From contig JBFXDS010000012.1 of NCBI GenBank assembly GCA_050180895.1, positions 78,433 to 142,432 of the forward strand: a stretch of 64,000 bases of DNA, read 5' to 3'. Source of the stretch: JBGPEQ01 sp050180895 (GTDB lineage Bacteria; Pseudomonadota; Alphaproteobacteria; Dongiales; Dongiaceae). Numbering within the stretch: the first letter of the stretch is position 1; each line of letters begins with the position of its first letter. The translations under genes were made by a program, and so were the position numbers. Shown in pieces: positions 35,746 through 44,216 of this stretch. The notes beneath the pieces are model-generated. The model was not told where the DNA came from and ran no database searches. It worked only from the letters and a program-made list of their open reading frames with translations.

Positions 35746-37169
35746 GCGACTCCGATCTCACCCGCCTGACCGCGCAGGCTGCGGTACGGCTGCTGCGGCA
35801 AGGCCAGGTCTCCCCGCTGGAGCTGATCGATGCGGCGCTGGCGCGCATCGCGGCGACCGACGGCGCCCTCAACGCGCTGCCGACCCTGTGCGCCGACCGC
35901 GCCCGCGACCGCGCGCGGCGGCTGATGGAATCGGCCGCGGCCGTGGCGCCCGGGCCGGGCTGGCTCGCCGGCCTGCCGCTCGCGGTCAAAGACCTGAACG
36001 ACGTCGCCGGCGTGCGCACGACGCACGGCTCGCCCATCTATGCCGATCACGTGCCCGTCCGCTCCGACATCATGGTGGAGCGGCTGGAGGCCAATGGCGG
36101 GATCGTGCTGGCGAAGTCCAACACGCCGGAGTTCGGCGCCGGCGCCAACACCTTCAACGCCGTGTTCGGCGAGACCCTCAATCCTTGGAACCCGCGGCTC
36201 ACCGTCGGCGGCTCCTCCGGCGGCTCGGCGGCGGCGCTGGCGGCGGGGCAGGTGTGGCTCGCCACCGGCTCCGACCTCGGCGGCAGCCTGCGCACGCCGG
36301 CCAGCTTCTGCTCGGTCGTGGGTCTGCGCCCCAGCCCCGGCCGGGTGGCGCACGGACCATCGACGCGGCCGTTCGGCACGCTGTCGGTCGAGGGGCCGAT
36401 GGGCCGTACCGTGGGCGACGTGGCGCTGATGCTGGACGCAATGGTCACCCGCCATCCGGAAGACCCGCTGTCGCTCGACCCGCCGGCGCAGCCTTTCCAA
36501 GTGGCTGCGGCCGAGCGCCAGCTGCCGCAACGCGTGGCGTTCTCGCCCGACCTCGGCATCACGCCGGTCGATGCCGAGGTCGTCGAGGTCTGCGCGGCGG
36601 CCGCCCGCCGCTTCGCCGAGGCCGGCGTCATCGTCGAGGAGGGCTGCCCGGACTTCTCCGGCACGGCCGAATGCTTCGGCGTGCTGCGCGCGCTCGGCTT
36701 CGTCGCCGGCCATCGCGACCACTACGAGCGGCATCGCGACAAGCTGAAGCCCGACGTGATCTGGAACATCGAGCGCGGCCTGGCGCTCACCGCCGCCGAC
36801 ATCGCCCGCGCCGAGCTGGCGCGCGGCGCGCTCTACCATCGCGTGGCCGCGTTCTTCCGCGGCTACGACCTGCTGCTCTGCCCGGCCGCCTGCGTGCCGC
36901 CGTTCGACGTCGGGACTCGCTGGCTGAAGGAGCTGAACGGCGTGGCCTTCGACAATTATGTCGAGTGGATCCGCATCACCTATGCCATCACGCTGACATC
37001 CTGCCCGGCCCTCAGCCTGCCCTGCGGCTTCACCCGCGACGGCCGGCCGGTGGGGCTGCAGATGGTCGCCCGCCCGCGCGGCGAGGCCGAGCTGTTGGGC
37101 GCGGCCGCCTGCCTCGAGGACATTCTCGGTCTCGCCGGACGGGTTCCGATCGATCCGCGCGCCGGCTGA
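35742..37169 (+). CDS. Amidase-signature family enzyme
   Basis: 475 residues with a GTG start overlapping the preceding stop (GTGA). The Ser-cisSer-Lys triad is present: Lys in LPLAVKDLND, the cis-Ser in GGSSGGSAAALAAG, and the nucleophile Ser in GSDLGGSLRTPAS. The C-terminal TYAITLTSCPALSLPCGF block is typical. It hydrolyses amide or related bonds; the substrate cannot be told from sequence. It is not GatA: no GatB or GatC is nearby and the C-terminal part differs. Confidence 0.9.
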   Translation: MSDSDLTRLTAQAAVRLLRQGQVSPLELIDAALARIAATDGALNALPTLCADRARDRARRLMESAAAVAPGPGWLAGLPLAVKDLNDVAGVRTTHGSPIYADHVPVRSDIMVERLEANGGIVLAKSNTPEFGAGANTFNAVFGETLNPWNPRLTVGGSSGGSAAALAAGQVWLATGSDLGGSLRTPASFCSVVGLRPSPGRVAHGPSTRPFGTLSVEGPMGRTVGDVALMLDAMVTRHPEDPLSLDPPAQPFQVAAAERQLPQRVAFSPDLGITPVDAEVVEVCAAAARRFAEAGVIVEEGCPDFSGTAECFGVLRALGFVAGHRDHYERHRDKLKPDVIWNIERGLALTAADIARAELARGALYHRVAAFFRGYDLLLCPAACVPPFDVGTRWLKELNGVAFDNYVEWIRITYAITLTSCPALSLPCGFTRDGRPVGLQMVARPRGEAELLGAAACLEDILGLAGRVPIDPRAG

Positions 37170-37184
37170 GTCCCGCGCCGTGGA

Positions 37185-37838
37185 TCAGCGGGTCGCGTCG
37201 GGGAGGGCGCTGGTCTGCGCCAGCCGCCGGAGCGCCGCCTGGGCGTCGGCATCACCCTGATCGGCGGCTGCCGCGTACCAGCGCCGGGCCTCGGCCATGT
37301 CCTTCGGCATGCCCCAGCCGTTCTCGTACATGTTGGCGAGGGAGTATTGCGCCACGGCTTGCCCGGCCGCCGCCGCGGATCGGTACCAGCGGATGGCTTC
37401 CGCGCGGTCGGCGCGAACGCCGAGGCCGTTGAAGTGCATATATCCGAGGTTGGTCATCGCCACGGGGTCGCCCTGGTCGGCGGCGGCCCGGAAGAGGCGG
37501 AGTGCCGCGCCATAGTCCTGCGCGACGCCGAGGCCGGCGAGATAGAGGCTGGCGAGATTGCTCCGGCCCCCGGCATCGCCCCGATCCGCCGCGGCGCGAT
37601 ACCAGCGCGCCGCTTCGGCATAGTCCTGCGCCACGCCGCGCCCGAGATAGTACATGGTCCCGACATGGTTCTGCGCGCGGGGATCGCCCCGCTCGGCCAG
37701 GGGCCGCAGCTCGGCGTAGGCAGTGGCGAAATCGTAGCGTTCGTAGGCGGCGACGCCGGATAGGTAGTCGGCCAGCGCGGGCTGCGAGATCAGCACGCTC
37801 AGGGCCACGCCCAGGATCGAAAGACGCGCGCTGTGCAT
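37185..37838 (-). CDS. Exported Sel1-repeat (TPR-like) protein
   Basis: 217 residues. The start at 37838 gives MHSARLSILGVALSVLISQPALA, a signal peptide; the frame extends upstream but without a plausible start. At least four Sel1 repeats follow, each of the pattern A-x-G/N-LG-x-MY-x-GxGVxxDxxEAxRWYRxAAxxGD. Likely a periplasmic scaffold for protein-protein contacts. Convergent with the amidase gene. Confidence 0.88.
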   Translation of the reverse strand: MHSARLSILGVALSVLISQPALADYLSGVAAYERYDFATAYAELRPLAERGDPRAQNHVGTMYYLGRGVAQDYAEAARWYRAAADRGDAGGRSNLASLYLAGLGVAQDYGAALRLFRAAADQGDPVAMTNLGYMHFNGLGVRADRAEAIRWYRSAAAAGQAVAQYSLANMYENGWGMPKDMAEARRWYAAAADQGDADAQAALRRLAQTSALPDATR

Positions 37839-38132
37839 GATGGGGTCTTCCGGCCCTTCCACTGGACGACGGTCCCGCCTCGCCAGCTTTGATCCTACCG
37901 GGCGGCCCGTTACGAAGGGCTTTACCCCGGTCCGGACAGCCTTGGAACGTGCGGCGCAGCATTCGTTCTCTATTTGTCTGCTAACCAAATCGCCATTTCT
38001 GCCGTGCAAGATGGACTCGAGCGCGCTGCGACGCCGTTTCGCCTTGCCAATTTTGCAATGCAGCATAATATTGCACTGCGGAACGGACATGACGCGCTCC
38101 GTGTTCCATAGGGCAGGTCAAGGAAATCGGTG

Positions 38133-38582
38133 ATGGACGAGGTGCACGGCCACTATATCGAGGACATGTCGGTCGGCATGACCGCGGTCTATGCGCGCAC
38201 GGTGACCGAGGCCGATATCGTCCTGTTCTCCGGCATCTCCGGCGACGTCAATCCGGTCCATCTCGATCAGGAGTTCGCCAAGAACACCATGTTCAAGGGC
38301 CGCATCGCCCATGGCATGCTGACGGCGAGTTTCATCTCCACCGTGCTCGGCACCAAGCTGCCGGGGCCCGGCTGCATCTACATCAGCCAGAACCTCAAGT
38401 TCAAAGCGCCCGTCCGCATCGGCGATACGGTGAAGGCGCGGGTGACGGTCACCGCCATCGACAAGGAGCGCGGCCGAATTACCGTCTCCACCGTCTGCCA
38501 TGTCGGCGAGACCCAGGTCATCGACGGCGAGGCGCAGCTGATGGTGCCGCGGCGACCGGTGCTCCCGCAGGCCGCCGAATAA
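38133..38582 (+). CDS. MaoC-family (R)-specific enoyl-CoA hydratase
   Basis: 149 residues, single hot-dog fold. The hydratase-2 catalytic motif is visible as FSGISGDVNPVHLDQEFA with the Asp-x4-His spacing, followed by GRIAHGMLTASFIS and LKFKAPVRIGDTV. Such enzymes hydrate trans-2-enoyl-CoA to (R)-3-hydroxyacyl-CoA, often for PHA synthesis. GTG at 38130 or ATG at 38133 could start it; both follow AAGGAAA. It stands alone. Confidence 0.9.
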   Translation: MDEVHGHYIEDMSVGMTAVYARTVTEADIVLFSGISGDVNPVHLDQEFAKNTMFKGRIAHGMLTASFISTVLGTKLPGPGCIYISQNLKFKAPVRIGDTVKARVTVTAIDKERGRITVSTVCHVGETQVIDGEAQLMVPRRPVLPQAAE

Positions 38583-38608
38583 CCTGCTCGCCCGTCCCTT
38601 TCTGAACT

Positions 38609-38677
38609 GTCATCCCCGCGGAAGCGGGGAGCCAGGGCTACCGCTCCGTCGCTTGCCCTGGACTCCCGCTTTCGCGC
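38609..38677. repeat. REP-like palindromic repeat (TGTCATCCCCGCGGAAGCGG type)
   Basis: TGTCATCCCCGCGGAAGCGG opens a unit with a short hairpin (CCCCGC/GCGGGG), then GCCAGGGC and the inverted GCCCTGGACTCCCGCTTTCGC. This is the layout of the common alphaproteobacterial REP that ends in a reflected half. It lies in the 340-base gap between the MaoC and ribF genes together with the next repeat. No gene is seen in the gap. Confidence 0.7.
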
Positions 38678-38709
38678 TATCGCATGCATACATCTCTGCA
38701 GAACCATCC

Positions 38710-38793
38710 TGCGTCCTTCGACAAGCTCAGGATGAGGGAAAATCTTACTGGCACGAAGAAAATCCCTCATCCTGAGCTTGTCGAAGGACGCAC
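38710..38793. repeat. Intact CCTTCGACAAGCTCAGGATG paired inverted repeat
   Basis: Left arm TGCGTCCTTCGACAAGCTCA then GGATGAGGG; right arm 38764-38793 is its inverted copy (CCCTCATCC then TGAGCTTGTCGAAGGACGCA). About 25 bases of conserved spacer (AAAATCTTACTGGCACGAAG) separate them. This is the cleanest reference copy of the family in the window. Confidence 0.9.
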
Positions 38794-38922
38794 GTCGGTA
38801 ATCCCAGTCTCCCGCAAGCAATTGATTCGACTCGCGAACTTGTGTGAATACGATAGCGCTTTCTTGGGGGTGACAAACTAGGTGATGAAAGAGGGGTGCC
38901 ATTCCTGTACGGGAATGAGGCC

Positions 38923-39981
38923 ATGCGGCTGTTTCGACACTATACGGAAGTGCCGGTCGAGGCGCGGGGTGCCGTGGTGGCGCTCGGCAATTTCGACGGC
39001 ATCCATCGCGGCCACCAGGCGGTGATCGCGGCCGCCGCGCAGAAGGCGCGCCAGCTCGGCACCAGCCACGCCGTGCTGACCTTCGAGCCCCATCCGCGCG
39101 AGTTCTTCCGGCCGGACCAGCCGCCTTTTCGCCTGACGCCGCTGCGCATCAAGGTCCGGCAGCTGGAAGCCATGGGCGTCGACAACCTGTTCGTGCTGCA
39201 TTTCGACGCAGAGCTGTCCGGCAAGAGCGCGGAAGCGTTCGTCGTGGAGGTGCTGAGCGAGGGGCTCGGCGTCGCCCATGTGGTCGTGGGCTATGATTTC
39301 GTGTTTGGCCATGGTCGGCGCGGCACGGCGACGCTGCTGGCCGATCTCGGCCGGCTCCATGGGTTCGGCGTCACCGCCCTTCCGCCCGTCGGGGCCGAGC
39401 AGGGCGACGTCTTCTCCTCGACCCGCGTGCGCGAGCATCTGCAGGCGGCCCGGCCGCGGGATGCGACCCTGCTGCTCGGACGCCCCTGGGAGATCGAGGG
39501 CCGGGTGGAGCATGGCCGGAAGCTCGGGCGCAGCCTCGGCTTTCCCACGGCCAACCTGATGCTGGGCGAGTTTCTTCAGCCCGCGCTCGGCATCTATGCG
39601 GTCAAGGCCGGCATCGACGAGGGGCGCGGCACCGTCTGGCATGACGGGGTCGCCAGCTTCGGCTACCGCCCGACCGTCGGCGGCACCCACCTCGTGTTCG
39701 AGGTCTACCTCTTCGACTGGAGCGGCGATCTCTACGGCCGCCATCTGCGCGTGGCGCTGATCGACTATCTGCGGCCGGAGAAGAAGTTTGACGGACTCGA
39801 GGATTTGAAGGCACAAATCGCCCTGGATTGCGGCGAGGCGCGGCGCCTGCTCGCTGCCTACGCCGGACCGGACCCCGGCGCGGTCCCGCGGGTGGCGGCG
39901 CCGGCGCGGACCTCCGACAATCCGCAGGATTTCTATGAAAGCGCGCTCGGCCCGCGGCGGCCGGTGCGCGACCGGGATTGA
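38923..39981 (+). CDS. ribF: Bifunctional riboflavin kinase / FAD synthetase
   Basis: Makes FMN from riboflavin and then FAD from FMN; 352 residues. The N-terminal adenylyltransferase module shows GNFDGIHRGHQAV (HxGH-like), TFEPHPREFF and SSTRVREHL. The C-terminal kinase module shows GRSLGFPTANL, YRPTVGGTHLVFEVYLFDW and YLRPEKKFDGLEDLKAQI. The start at 38923 is chosen over an ATG-like upstream reading because MRLFRHY fits the family. It ends one base before the ileS ATG, a conserved ribF-ileS-lspA order. Confidence 0.95.
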   Translation: MRLFRHYTEVPVEARGAVVALGNFDGIHRGHQAVIAAAAQKARQLGTSHAVLTFEPHPREFFRPDQPPFRLTPLRIKVRQLEAMGVDNLFVLHFDAELSGKSAEAFVVEVLSEGLGVAHVVVGYDFVFGHGRRGTATLLADLGRLHGFGVTALPPVGAEQGDVFSSTRVREHLQAARPRDATLLLGRPWEIEGRVEHGRKLGRSLGFPTANLMLGEFLQPALGIYAVKAGIDEGRGTVWHDGVASFGYRPTVGGTHLVFEVYLFDWSGDLYGRHLRVALIDYLRPEKKFDGLEDLKAQIALDCGEARRLLAAYAGPDPGAVPRVAAPARTSDNPQDFYESALGPRRPVRDRD

Positions 39982-39982
39982 C

Positions 39983-42841
39983 ATGAGCGTGGACTATAAA
40001 GCGACCGTCTTCCTGCCGAAGACCGACTTCCCGATGCGGGCCAACCTGCCCGAGCGCGAGCCCAAGATCCTGGCGCGCTGGGAGGAGATGACGCTGTTCC
40101 AGCGCCTGCGCAAAGAGTCCAAGGGGCGGCCGAAGTTCATCCTCCATGACGGCCCGCCCTACGCCAATGCCGACATCCACGTCGGCACGGCGCTCAACAA
40201 GATCCTCAAGGACGTGGTCAATCGCTCGCAGCAGATGCTGGGCAAGGACGCCAATTACGTCCCGGGCTGGGACTGCCACGGCCTGCCGATCGAATGGAAG
40301 ATCGAGGAGAAGTACCGCGCCGCCGGCAAGGACAAAGACGCCGTTCCCATCATCGAGTTCCGGCAGGAATGCCGGGAGTTCGCCGAACACTGGGTCAATG
40401 TGCAGCGCCGGCAGTTCCGCCGCCTCGGCGTCGAGGGCGACTGGAACAATCCGTACCTGACCATGTCCTACGCCGCCGAGGCGCAGATCCTGCGCGAGAT
40501 CGGCAAGTTCCTGATGAACGGCGGCCTGTTCAAGGGCGCCAAGCCGGTGCTGTGGTCGATCGTGGAGAAGACGGCGCTCGCCGAGGCCGAGGTCGAGTAT
40601 CACGACCATGTCTCCAACACGATCTATGTGCGCTTCCCGATCCTGCGCGCGCCGCTGAAGGAACTGGCGGGCGCTGCGGCGGTGATCTGGACGACCACGC
40701 CCTGGACCATCCCCGGCAATCGCGCCATGGCCTTCGGCGAGGACATGGATTACCTGCTGCTGGCGGTGAAGTCCGTCGTGGACGGCGCGGCGGTACGCGT
40801 CGGCGAGAAGCTGCTGGCGGCGGCGGAACTGCGCGCGACCTTCGAGAAGGATCTGGGGATCGCAGCCAGCGAGGTCGCGTGGTCCGGCAAGGGTGCGGCC
40901 CTGGCCGGCACCGTCGCCGCCCATCCGCTGCGCGGCAAGGGCTATGACTTCGAGGTGCCGCTGTTCGCCGGCCATTTCGTCACCACGGACCAGGGCACCG
41001 GCTTCGTCCATATCGCGCCCGGCCACGGCGCCGACGACTGGGAGCTCGGCATGGCGCATGGCGTCGAGGTGCCGCAGACCGTGAGCGAGGACGGCTCGTT
41101 CTATCCGCATGTCCCGTTGTTCGCCGGCAAACGCGTGCTGAAGCCCGACGGCAAGAAGGGCGATGCCGATCCCGCCGTGATCGCGGCGCTGAAGGAGGCG
41201 GGGGCGCTGCTGGCGCAGGGCAGGCTCACCCACAGCTATCCCCATTCCTGGCGCTCGAAGGCGCCGCTCATCTTCCGCAACACGGCGCAGTGGTTCATCT
41301 CCATGGAGACGAACGATCTGCGCAAGAAGGCACTCGCGGCCATCGACGCCACGCGCTTCGTGCCGGCGCGCGGGCGCAACCGGCTCTACGCCATGATCGA
41401 GCAGCGGCCGGACTGGTGCGTCTCGCGCCAGCGCGCCTGGGGCGTGCCGATCGCGGTGTTCATGAACAGGAAGACCGGCCAGCCGCTGCGCGACCAGGCG
41501 GTGATCGACCGCATCGCGGCCGTGTTCGAGACCGAGGGCGCCGACGCCTGGTACAGCAGCCCGCCGTCGCGCTTCCTCGGCAACGACTACAACGCCGACG
41601 ACTTCGAGCCGGTGAAGGACATCGTCGAGGTCTGGTTCGAGAGCGGCTCGACCCATGCCTTCGTGCTCGAGCCGCGCAAGGACAAGGATCTGGCGTGGCC
41701 GGCCGATCTCTACCTCGAAGGGTCGGACCAGCATCGCGGCTGGTTCCACTCCTCCCTCCTCGAGTCCTGCGGCACGCGCGGGCGGGCGCCGTACAACGCG
41801 GTGCTCACCCACGGCTTCACGCTCGACGAGCAGGGCAAGAAGATGTCGAAGTCGCTGGGGAACGCGGTCGACCCCCAGGACGTGATGAAGCAGCACGGCG
41901 CCGACATCCTGCGGCTGTGGGCGGTGTCCTCGAACTATGTCGAGGACCAGACGATCGGCCCCAACATCCTGAAGGCCAATGCCGAGAGCTATCGCCGCCT
42001 GCGCAACACGCTGCGCTATCTGCTGGGCGCGCTCGACGGGTTCGACGCGAAGGAGCGCATCGCGCCGGCGCAGATGCCGGAGCTCGAGCGCTGGATCCTG
42101 CACCGCCTGGCCGAGCTCGACGAGCTGGTGCGGCGCGCGGTCGACGACTTCGATTTCGGCGCGCTGTTCACGGCCGTGCACAACTTCTGTGCCGTCGACC
42201 TCTCGGCCTTCTACTTCGACATCCGCAAGGACTCGCTCTATTGCGACCGTCCCGACGATCCGCGCCGGCGCGCCGCCCGCACGGTGTTCGATCACCTGTT
42301 CGACTGCCTCACCGCCTGGCTGGCCCCGATCCTCTGCTTCACCGCCGAGGAGGCCTGGCAGTTCCGCCACGGCCGCAGCGAGGCCGAACCCTTTGCCGAC
42401 AGCGTGCATCTGCGCCTCTTCCCGGCGGTGCCGGCGGAATGGCGCGACGACGCGCTAGCCGCCAAGTGGGAGCGGATCCGCGCGCTGCGCCGCGTCGTCA
42501 CCGGCGCGCTCGAGCTGGAGCGCGCCGGCAAGCGCATCGGCGCCTCGCTGCAGGCCCATCCCGCGGTCTATGCCGACGGCGCCCATGTCGAGGCCTTCCA
42601 GGGCATCGACCTCGCGGAGATCGCCATCACCTCGGCTGCAACGCTGCGGACTGGTGCGCCGCCGGCCGGCGCCTTCGCCCTGCCGGACGTGCCGGCGGTC
42701 GGCGTCGTCGTCGCGTTGGCGAGCGGCGAGAAGTGCGAGCGCTGCTGGCGCGTCCTGCCGGAGGTCGGCAGCCATGCCGATCATTCCGGGCTTTGCGGCC
42801 GCTGCGCCGACGCGGTCGGCGCCCGCGCCGCGGCGGAGTGA
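39983..42841 (+). CDS. ileS: Isoleucyl-tRNA synthetase
   Basis: Class Ia synthetase charging tRNA-Ile, 952 residues. The HIGH-equivalent is PPYANADIHVGTALNK near residue 65, the CP1 editing domain follows (TTPWTIPGNRAMAF, then GTGFVHIAPGHGADD), and KMSKS is at residues 620-624 (KKMSKSLGNAVDP). The C-terminal zinc site CERCWRVLPEVG...CGRC is complete. This is the typical bacterial type 1 enzyme. Its stop overlaps the GTG of lspA. Confidence 0.97.
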   Translation: MSVDYKATVFLPKTDFPMRANLPEREPKILARWEEMTLFQRLRKESKGRPKFILHDGPPYANADIHVGTALNKILKDVVNRSQQMLGKDANYVPGWDCHGLPIEWKIEEKYRAAGKDKDAVPIIEFRQECREFAEHWVNVQRRQFRRLGVEGDWNNPYLTMSYAAEAQILREIGKFLMNGGLFKGAKPVLWSIVEKTALAEAEVEYHDHVSNTIYVRFPILRAPLKELAGAAAVIWTTTPWTIPGNRAMAFGEDMDYLLLAVKSVVDGAAVRVGEKLLAAAELRATFEKDLGIAASEVAWSGKGAALAGTVAAHPLRGKGYDFEVPLFAGHFVTTDQGTGFVHIAPGHGADDWELGMAHGVEVPQTVSEDGSFYPHVPLFAGKRVLKPDGKKGDADPAVIAALKEAGALLAQGRLTHSYPHSWRSKAPLIFRNTAQWFISMETNDLRKKALAAIDATRFVPARGRNRLYAMIEQRPDWCVSRQRAWGVPIAVFMNRKTGQPLRDQAVIDRIAAVFETEGADAWYSSPPSRFLGNDYNADDFEPVKDIVEVWFESGSTHAFVLEPRKDKDLAWPADLYLEGSDQHRGWFHSSLLESCGTRGRAPYNAVLTHGFTLDEQGKKMSKSLGNAVDPQDVMKQHGADILRLWAVSSNYVEDQTIGPNILKANAESYRRLRNTLRYLLGALDGFDAKERIAPAQMPELERWILHRLAELDELVRRAVDDFDFGALFTAVHNFCAVDLSAFYFDIRKDSLYCDRPDDPRRRAARTVFDHLFDCLTAWLAPILCFTAEEAWQFRHGRSEAEPFADSVHLRLFPAVPAEWRDDALAAKWERIRALRRVVTGALELERAGKRIGASLQAHPAVYADGAHVEAFQGIDLAEIAITSAATLRTGAPPAGAFALPDVPAVGVVVALASGEKCERCWRVLPEVGSHADHSGLCGRCADAVGARAAAE

Positions 42842-43335
42842 TCGCGGCGCGCATGCTCCGGCTCGGTCTCCCGGTCGCCGCGCTCGTGCTGCTGCTCGAC
42901 CAGCTGACCAAGTGGTGGATCCGCGTCGTCGTCCTTGATCCGCCGCGCGAGATCCCGCTGACGCCGTTCTTCAGCTTGGTCTATGCGCGGAACACCGGGG
43001 TCAGCTTCAGCCTGTTCCGGGCCGATTCGCAGGCGGGACAGTGGGTGCTCTCCGGCGTCGCCCTGGTGATCGCCGCCGGGTTGGTGGTGTGGATGTCCCG
43101 CATGACGCGCGCCTGGCCGATCGTGGCACTCGCCCTCATCGTCGGCGGCGCGGTCGGCAACGTCGTCGACCGCCTGCGTCTCGGCTTCGTCTTCGACTTC
43201 CTCGATTTCTACTGGGCCGGCTATCACTTCCCCGCCTTCAATCTGGCCGATTCGGCGATTACCGTCGGGGTCGTCATGCTGCTGCTGGACAGCTTGTTCG
43301 GCCGCGCCGATGAGGCTAAAAAGGCGGCGAACTAG
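42838..43335 (+). CDS. lspA: Lipoprotein signal peptidase
   Basis: Aspartic protease of the inner membrane that removes signal peptides from prolipoproteins; 165 residues, four membrane helices. Catalytic aspartates are in GGAVGNVVDRL and FNLADSAITVG, with the conserved VYARNTGVSFS loop. GTG at 42838 overlaps the ileS stop; an ATG five codons later is possible. Its stop codon lies inside the CTAGTACC end of the repeat at 43332-43500. The next gene encodes a lipoprotein substrate candidate. Confidence 0.94.
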   Translation: MIAARMLRLGLPVAALVLLLDQLTKWWIRVVVLDPPREIPLTPFFSLVYARNTGVSFSLFRADSQAGQWVLSGVALVIAAGLVVWMSRMTRAWPIVALALIVGGAVGNVVDRLRLGFVFDFLDFYWAGYHFPAFNLADSAITVGVVMLLLDSLFGRADEAKKAAN

Positions 43336-43500
43336 TACCAGGAATCACATATGGCCGAGACGGGCCCTCACCCCCACCCTCTTCCGCTACGCGGGCGAGG
43401 GGGCGATCGAAACCGGCCGCTTCTGCAGCGTCCCCTCTCCCGCCTGGCGGGAGAGGGCCAGGGTGAGGGTGAGTCTATCTTCTCTGATAGCGGGTACTAG
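43332..43500. repeat. Compound inverted-repeat element between lspA and the DUF3035 gene
   Basis: The outer ends CTAGTACC (43332-43339) and GGTACTAG (43493-43500) are perfect inverses. Inside, CCCTCACCCCCACCCTC (from 43365) is reflected by AGGGTGAGGGTGAG (to about 43473), and a central hairpin is formed by CCCTCTCCCGCC/GGCGGGAGAGGG. The nested layout resembles a BIME-type REP cluster. It contains the lspA stop codon and ends just before the next gene's AGGAGG. Confidence 0.7.
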
Positions 43501-43510
43501 GAGGATGGGG

Positions 43511-44110
43511 ATGCGGACCAACCTGTGGATGAGCCTCGCCGCCGTCGGGCTGGTGCTCGCGCTCAGCGGCTGCGGCAACCAGGTACGCCAGGCCCTCGGC
43601 ATGACCAAGCGGTCGCCGGACGAGTTCCAGGTGGTGGCGCATGCGCCGCTGACCCTGCCGCCCGACTTCAACCTGCGGCCGCCCGCGCCGGGCACGCCGC
43701 GCCCGCAGGAAGGCACGACCCGCGACCAGGCGCAGACCGCGCTGTTCAGCAACAGCGATGGCGGCGGCCTGTCCGGCGGCAGCGCGTTCAGCACCTCGCT
43801 CGACACCCTGGCCGGGCCGGCGCAGTCGGCCGGCGAGGTGGCGCTGCTGCAGAATGCCGGCGCCACCGGCCTCGACCCGGACATCCGCGCCCAGATCGAC
43901 TCCGAGACGGCGGCGCAGGTCGAGCGGGATCAGACCCTGATCGAGCGGCTGGTCTTCTGGCGCAGCCCCGAGCCCTACGGCACCGTCGTCGATCCGGTGG
44001 CGGAAACCGAACGGCTGCGCGAGAACCAGGCGCTCGGCAAGCCGGTCACCGAAGGCGAGACGCCGATCGTCATCCGCCGCCGCCGCGGCATGCTCGAAGG
44101 CATCTTCTAG
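43511..44110 (+). CDS. DUF3035 outer-membrane-type lipoprotein
   Basis: 199 residues. A lipoprotein signal peptide ends in LVLALSGC, with the lipobox cysteine near residue 20. DUF3035 landmarks follow: RSPDEFQVVAHAPLTLPPDFNLRPPAPG, then a low-complexity stretch and a C-terminal TPIVIRRRRGMLEGIF. An AGGAGG six bases before the second of two ATGs fixes the start at 43511. Function unknown; the lspA-DUF3035-M16 order is conserved in many alphaproteobacteria. Confidence 0.9.
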   Translation: MRTNLWMSLAAVGLVLALSGCGNQVRQALGMTKRSPDEFQVVAHAPLTLPPDFNLRPPAPGTPRPQEGTTRDQAQTALFSNSDGGGLSGGSAFSTSLDTLAGPAQSAGEVALLQNAGATGLDPDIRAQIDSETAAQVERDQTLIERLVFWRSPEPYGTVVDPVAETERLRENQALGKPVTEGETPIVIRRRRGMLEGIF

Positions 44111-44216
44111 CCGCCCGCGTTTCGGCGATCACCGTTTCGTGTTGCAGCGGTCATTGCCGGTGCGCCTCGCCGCGCCATATGACCACGACCGGACTGACCT
44201 TCGCGTGAGGGATGGC

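Noticed and set aside
38600..38800. Possible CRISPR-like spacing of repeats
   Set aside because: The repeats are inverted pairs from two different REP-type families, not regularly spaced direct repeats.
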